Shown here: positions 59,679 to 64,000 of the stretch, in pieces
Position numbering within the stretch: position 1 is the first letter of the stretch
Layout: the number at the start of each line of letters is the position of its first letter
Source of the DNA: Zingiber officinale
Taxonomy: Eukaryota > Streptophyta > Magnoliopsida > Zingiberales > Zingiberaceae
DNA: 64,000 nucleotides
Direction of reading: 5' to 3'
NCBI RefSeq assembly: GCF_018446385.1
Contig: NC_056000.1
Span: 48,516,722 to 48,580,721 of the forward strand
The notes under the pieces: generated by a model
The model's input: the letters and a program-made list of their open reading frames with translations, nothing else
Database searches by the model: none
Told to the model about the DNA's origin: nothing
Position numbers and translations under genes: made by a program

Positions 59679-61700
59679 TTCCTAGGGTACAACGGTGACC
59701 TGTGATTCCCACCAATCACTGATGGTCGCGACGAATTGAGAGGTACTCGACTGCTATCACGGGTACTCCACCGAGCAAGAGATGAACAACAGAGAAGAAG
59801 GGGAAAGTAGGTGGAGAGCTTCAACTTTTTGAGCATGTAACCTTTTACCTGTGGACACAACCTTCTTATATTGGAGCTCAGATCAGTGGGTAGTGTTAAT
59901 GATCATTATTCGCCAGCTGTGAAACGACAACATTTCACTCGGCTGCATTAAGTTTTAATTTAATGCATCTATTGCACTCTTAAATAAGCAACAAAAAATT
60001 TATATGGCAAAATATTGATTATTCCTCTTGGGCAACTTTAGCCTCAACCAATCTTGCATTCAACATATGAATGAGAGCCTCCCCTATATATTTATTTGCA
60101 TCACCAATGCATGTGAATCAATATAAATCAACCAATATGCTTTGAAATTCCCAATATGGAACTAAAGTCTCATTCACAATGAAACTTCATGTTTCTTACA
60201 TCTCTTCTCCATTCACATATATCCAACAATATATGACTTTTAATAATAAAAATATAATAATTAAAAAATATATATAATACTCAAAGTTAACATTAATATA
60301 TTACTAAAGAAAAAAAATTAAAAATTCCATAAAAGATATATTCGGTATCAAATACAATTCTCTAATTCACAGAAAATTAAATATTTTTTTTAAAAATGTT
60401 GCACTCTTAAATGATAACACTTTCATGCTCATATTTTTAGTAATTTCTCTCTCAAAACATATCATTATACTCGTAATTTTGAGTTGCATCTCTAATTATT
60501 TTTTCCATCTCTTATAATTTGTAAAATTTGGGGCACAAAACTTTTCAACTAATTTATATATATCCATAATTCTAAAAGACTCCATCATATGTTATGAATT
60601 TAAGATATTATTGAGAATGAACAATTTCATATCATCATTTAATTTTTTTTGCAAATCTATTAAAGCGGAAAAAGGTCTACGTGATACAATAAATACCAAT
60701 TATTAATATTAAAATCAAATCAAAGTCACACAAATCAAGCCAAAAATTTACTCTTTCTCAGATAGCTTCCTAATTCACAATTTAAGGCAGAAATCAAGTT
60801 TAAAACTTTCTAAAAATCATCACGAACCCTTAGATTTCATGGTGGTCAATGACGAATAAAATCACGCCCAACTCCGATGAGAAATAGGAGCCAATGGCTC
60901 ATCTAAAGGTCACGATATTATTTTGAAATTTTGATATCAAACTATCAATAAAAAATTTAGGTCACAAACTTTCTAAATATATAATCAATTTTGAATTTTG
61001 ACGATCGATCGTGGCATATTCGATGGTAACATGGTAAAAATAGTAACAAGTGTTTTTAGATGAATTAGAGAAGATTTGATAGGCGAAAGTGAATGTACAT
61101 GAAAAAGATTCGCTCGGCCTCATCTATCATGTTATCTTGAGAAGTGCTGATTGTTATTTGTTAGTAATGTTGATACTAATAATTGAATTTTGATTTTGAT
61201 GAATGACAAATTATTAAAGTTAGATTCCGTGCAATCTAATACTTTTATTGAGTGTGTAAGAATTGACAGGTCTAGAGGACCTGACACTAAGCTGAAGCCC
61301 AATTAGATCTGAGGATATGATAACTGAGACGAAGTTCAGGTATGACTCGATATCTGACAGGAAGTCCAACTGAGTCTGTGGGACCTGACAGCTAGCTAAA
61401 GTTTAGTTGGGTCTGCGAACCTGACAACTGGCAGGAAAACCTGGTGGGTTGAGAGGCAAGTCAAGTGACTGCAAATGGTAAGTGAAGGTCAGTTATTGAA
61501 GGAGAGAGATCCAGTGTGGTTGCGCCCAGTGGGGATGTAGGCGTTGGTCTAGCTTAGATCTATTTTGAAAATCTAAGCTAAAATTATAACTAGATCCTAA
61601 TCTTGATAAGACAGGATCTAATTAATAATCATCTTATTTTTAATGTGTTAACTCTGTTTTGCAGATTAACTTTTGTTATTTGGACTAATGTATTTTGCAA
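59679..61700. other. AT-rich intergenic DNA, no gene supported
   Basis: No coding frame with recognisable similarity and no clear transposon ends. The mixed-composition part at 59690-59870 and the GACCTGACA/GACCTGACAGC phrases near 61270-61430 look like old LTR-type debris, but I cannot define them. Confidence 0.35.
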
Positions 61701-61734
61701 GAGTGAAGTGCAAAAATTAAGTCTCAAATAAACA

Positions 61735-61990
61735 GTGCTTGGGGAACCTCAGAGCTGACTGGAGGCGTCTCAGAGCTGGGTGGAGGTGCCCTCACAGAGA
61801 TAAAATTTACAGATGAACTTTCGAGGTGCGGAGGCACCTTGGAGCACAACGGAGGCGTCTTGGAGCACATCGGAGGCGCCTCAGAGCGGATAGAGGCACC
61901 TCAGATCAGATAAGAATCAAAGACTTCAGATTTGATAAGTGTAATTGGAGGTGCCTTGAACCATTGGAGGCACCTCCAATGGTATATAAA
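61735..61990. repeat. GGAGGCGCCTCAGAGC-type degenerate tandem repeat
   Basis: About nine imperfect units of GGAGGC(G/A)(C/T)CT(C/T)(A/G)GAGC type, including perfect GGCGCC palindromes. Similar GGCGCCTC motifs occur in the LTRs of the Copia-like element near 51.6 and 54.65 kb, so this may be part of a related LTR. Confidence 0.6.
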
Positions 61991-63439
61991 ACAAGGTCTT
62001 CGACCAGTATAAGTATTACATAAGTACTTCTCAATGCTTATTCTCGATCATTCTGTCACTTCATTCTCCAACTATTACGACTCTACTATGCCCGACCATT
62101 GCCGGTAAAATGACACCAACACACAAGCTCGATCAAATTTCATTCTTCTAAGTGTTGGAAACGATTTCATTTATTGTATATCTCTTATATTTGTAAAAGG
62201 AAAGTATAGGGTTGTTACATTTTCCTATTTCTCTATTTTGTACTAAATTATTCTACCAAGAGTTTACCGGTAGAAGATATTAATGGATTGCCTATCGATA
62301 AGTCCAAGAAACTTGAGTTTTGGAGTAAGAGTCGTCGAAGATTTTGAACTAAATAAAAACTTTTGTGTTTTTCCATTTCTTATTTTATTGTTTATTCTGC
62401 TACGCACTTATATTTCTTAAAACTGAAATTTTTTTTTTTTAAAATATACATGATTCATCCCCTTTCTTTCATGTACACCGATCCTACAATGACTCCTCCA
62501 TCCTCATTCCACCTGCATCACATAGAGTCAGTTGGGATTGAACTAGATTGGTTCACTAAATAAAACAAAATTATGAGGAGTTGTGGCCCCCAGGTCACTA
62601 TATAAATATGTCCTTGCTCGTACCTAATACATATCAGGTACAACCCTGCAACTAAGCCATAATTTTACGAAGGTCACGATCACAGCCATGGATGAGCAAT
62701 TAGTTAAAAGCGAACTGACTAAACTGATTACATCGATAACCGAACAAATCAAATTAGTAACCGATCGAACTTTTTAAAAAAACTGAACCGATCCAACTGA
62801 TAAAACATCGATTGATACAATTTTCGATTGAAATAACTGAATTTTTCATTTGGAATCGATTAGGTAATCAATTCTGTCATCATCAATCGATTGAGAATGA
62901 ATTTATTGTGAAGGAATCACGAAAGAACTAACCTTAATCAATTGGGGAAATGTCCCCAATCGATTGGAGGAATGCCCCAATCAATTGGGTTTGTCGCAAT
63001 ACTCGACGAAGGAATTGGCACAGATCAATCGATTGGATATCAATTCAATTTATGGTATCAGTTTAATTGAATTTTGATTTTCAAAAATGAAATTGATCCG
63101 ATTAAAACAATATAATCTATATTTTAAGGAAAAAAAATCAAATTTCCAAATTAACAGAACCGAATTTTTAATTTCAGTTCCACCCGTTTATTTAATTTAA
63201 CCAAATTTTTATTCACTCCTAATCATCATTGCCTCATGGCTCCACTAAAAATATTTTTAAATTTATGTAAAATTGAAGAATTTTAAATACTTTAATAATA
63301 AATTTATATTTTTTTTAGAAAAGAGAATATTTTAAGAAAAAATATATTCTTTAGTAAATATATAAATTATGGAAAAATGATATGTAGAGAAAAAAAATCT
63401 TAAAAAAAGTTCACGGATAGATATATATAAAATGATAAA
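61991..63439. other. intergenic, fragmentary repeats
   Basis: No gene supported. CAATCGATTG-like decamers recur from 62810 to 63030 (for example CCCCAATCGATTGGAGG), and AACCGATC phrases from 62750 to 62800 suggest worn LTR-type repeats. Confidence 0.35.
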
Positions 63440-64000
63440 CTCATAAAAATGAATGATCCGGCGGTAAGAATGGGGGACCCATTTCCTGAAGGGTCCCAGC
63501 CTGAGGACGGATGGAGGGCTGACTAAGCGGGTAATGGTCGCGTCAAGCAGTTGAGCAGGTCCGAGCGGAGCCAGAGATAACCCAGCCATAGGCTTGGGTT
63601 TAGGGCCGAGCGGGTTGTCCGTTCGGCCAGGATAAGGGCGAGGATACAAAGGTTAGCCGAGCGGCCTATTCGTTCGGCTCAGGATATGGGATGTCAGCAA
63701 AGGCAAGTCTGATGATTATGCCGTACACAAGATTTCACGATAAAGGATCTTGTCGTCACATCATGGAGAGGTTGATACAGTAACGGTATGGCCTTATGGA
63801 TGCCCTTCTGACAGCCCCATACCTGGGCATCGTCGAAAGCAGGTGATTACTTTGATTGGCGCGCCCAGGCTCCCTCGAGAGGTCTATATAAGGTCTCCAT
63901 TTCTTCACCGGAGGTACGAGAGTCCTCATCCTGCAGTCACTTTTTTCATCTATTCCCTCGCCTGACTCGACATCAAGTCAGTCACTTTTTTCATCTATCC
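63440..64000. mobile_element. Gypsy-like LTR fragment at the window edge
   Basis: Fossil LTR-type sequence with GCCGAGCGG and TTCGGCT motifs (GGTTGTCCGTTCGGCCAG, TTAGCCGAGCGGCCTATTCG). GTCACTTTTTTCATCTAT is repeated at about 63937 and 63980, the second just before the window ends. GGTCTATATAAGG near 63880 resembles an LTR promoter TATA box. Whether the full element continues beyond the window cannot be seen. Confidence 0.5.

Noticed and set aside
63332-63649. 105-residue minus-strand open frame near the right edge
   Set aside because: Lies across AT-rich DNA and LTR-type sequence with no domain.

Overview
The window is nuclear DNA from a flowering plant, almost certainly a monocot. Genes are split by GT-AG introns, intergenic DNA is AT-rich and long, and several DNA transposon and LTR families are nested in one another. 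Several LTR-type repeats carry CCGAGCGG/CTCGGCCG-rich stretches, and the 2.4 kb LTR family at 49-60 kb resembles repeats I associate with the ginger family (Zingiberaceae). That placement is from memory and only moderately sure.

Five host genes can be read. From left to right: (1) a class II histone deacetylase of the HDA5/HDA18 type on the minus strand (1414-7543, 3' end outside the visible exons); (2) a plasmodesmata callose-binding (X8 domain) protein, minus strand (19936-22312); (3) an NPH3/RPT2-like (NRL) BTB protein, minus strand (22982-25977); (4) a small conserved plant protein of about 74 residues, plus strand (31818-33217); (5) an autoinhibited P2B-type Ca2+-ATPase, minus strand (35930-40702). 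All exon phases of genes 1-5 were checked and stay in frame across the joins. No operon-like or pathway link between the genes is visible; they are independent plant genes separated by transposons.

Between genes 1 and 2 lies an 11 kb nested transposon: a Mutator-like element (MULE, 8311-19279, FAR1-like transposase, long inverted ends, 9 bp direct repeat) whose left terminal inverted repeat was split by a CACTA element (8584-14748, 3 bp target duplication CGC). The CACTA has no transposase but holds pieces of host genes: exons of the ribosome-biogenesis WD40 protein BOP1 and an exon of a MAK/MHK-type kinase, plus internal duplications. This Pack-CACTA is the most unusual object in the window.

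Between genes 3 and 4 lie old repeats: a degenerate PIF/Harbinger Myb-like ORF, an apparently exact 516 bp tandem duplication, and a Gypsy-like LTR fragment. Between gene 4 and gene 5 lies a 903 bp Tourist-like MITE. Right of gene 5 lie a 159 bp hAT-like MITE, then a nearly complete PIF/Harbinger element (43717-47636) with both a DDE transposase gene (broken) and a Myb/SANT-like gene, and with MYB-like motif arrays before both. From 48.9 to 59.7 kb two solo LTRs of one family sit in opposite orientation, each with its own 5 bp target duplication; the left one is itself interrupted by another solo LTR and by a gag-only Copia-like element. The last 4 kb hold fragmentary repeats and no gene that I can support.
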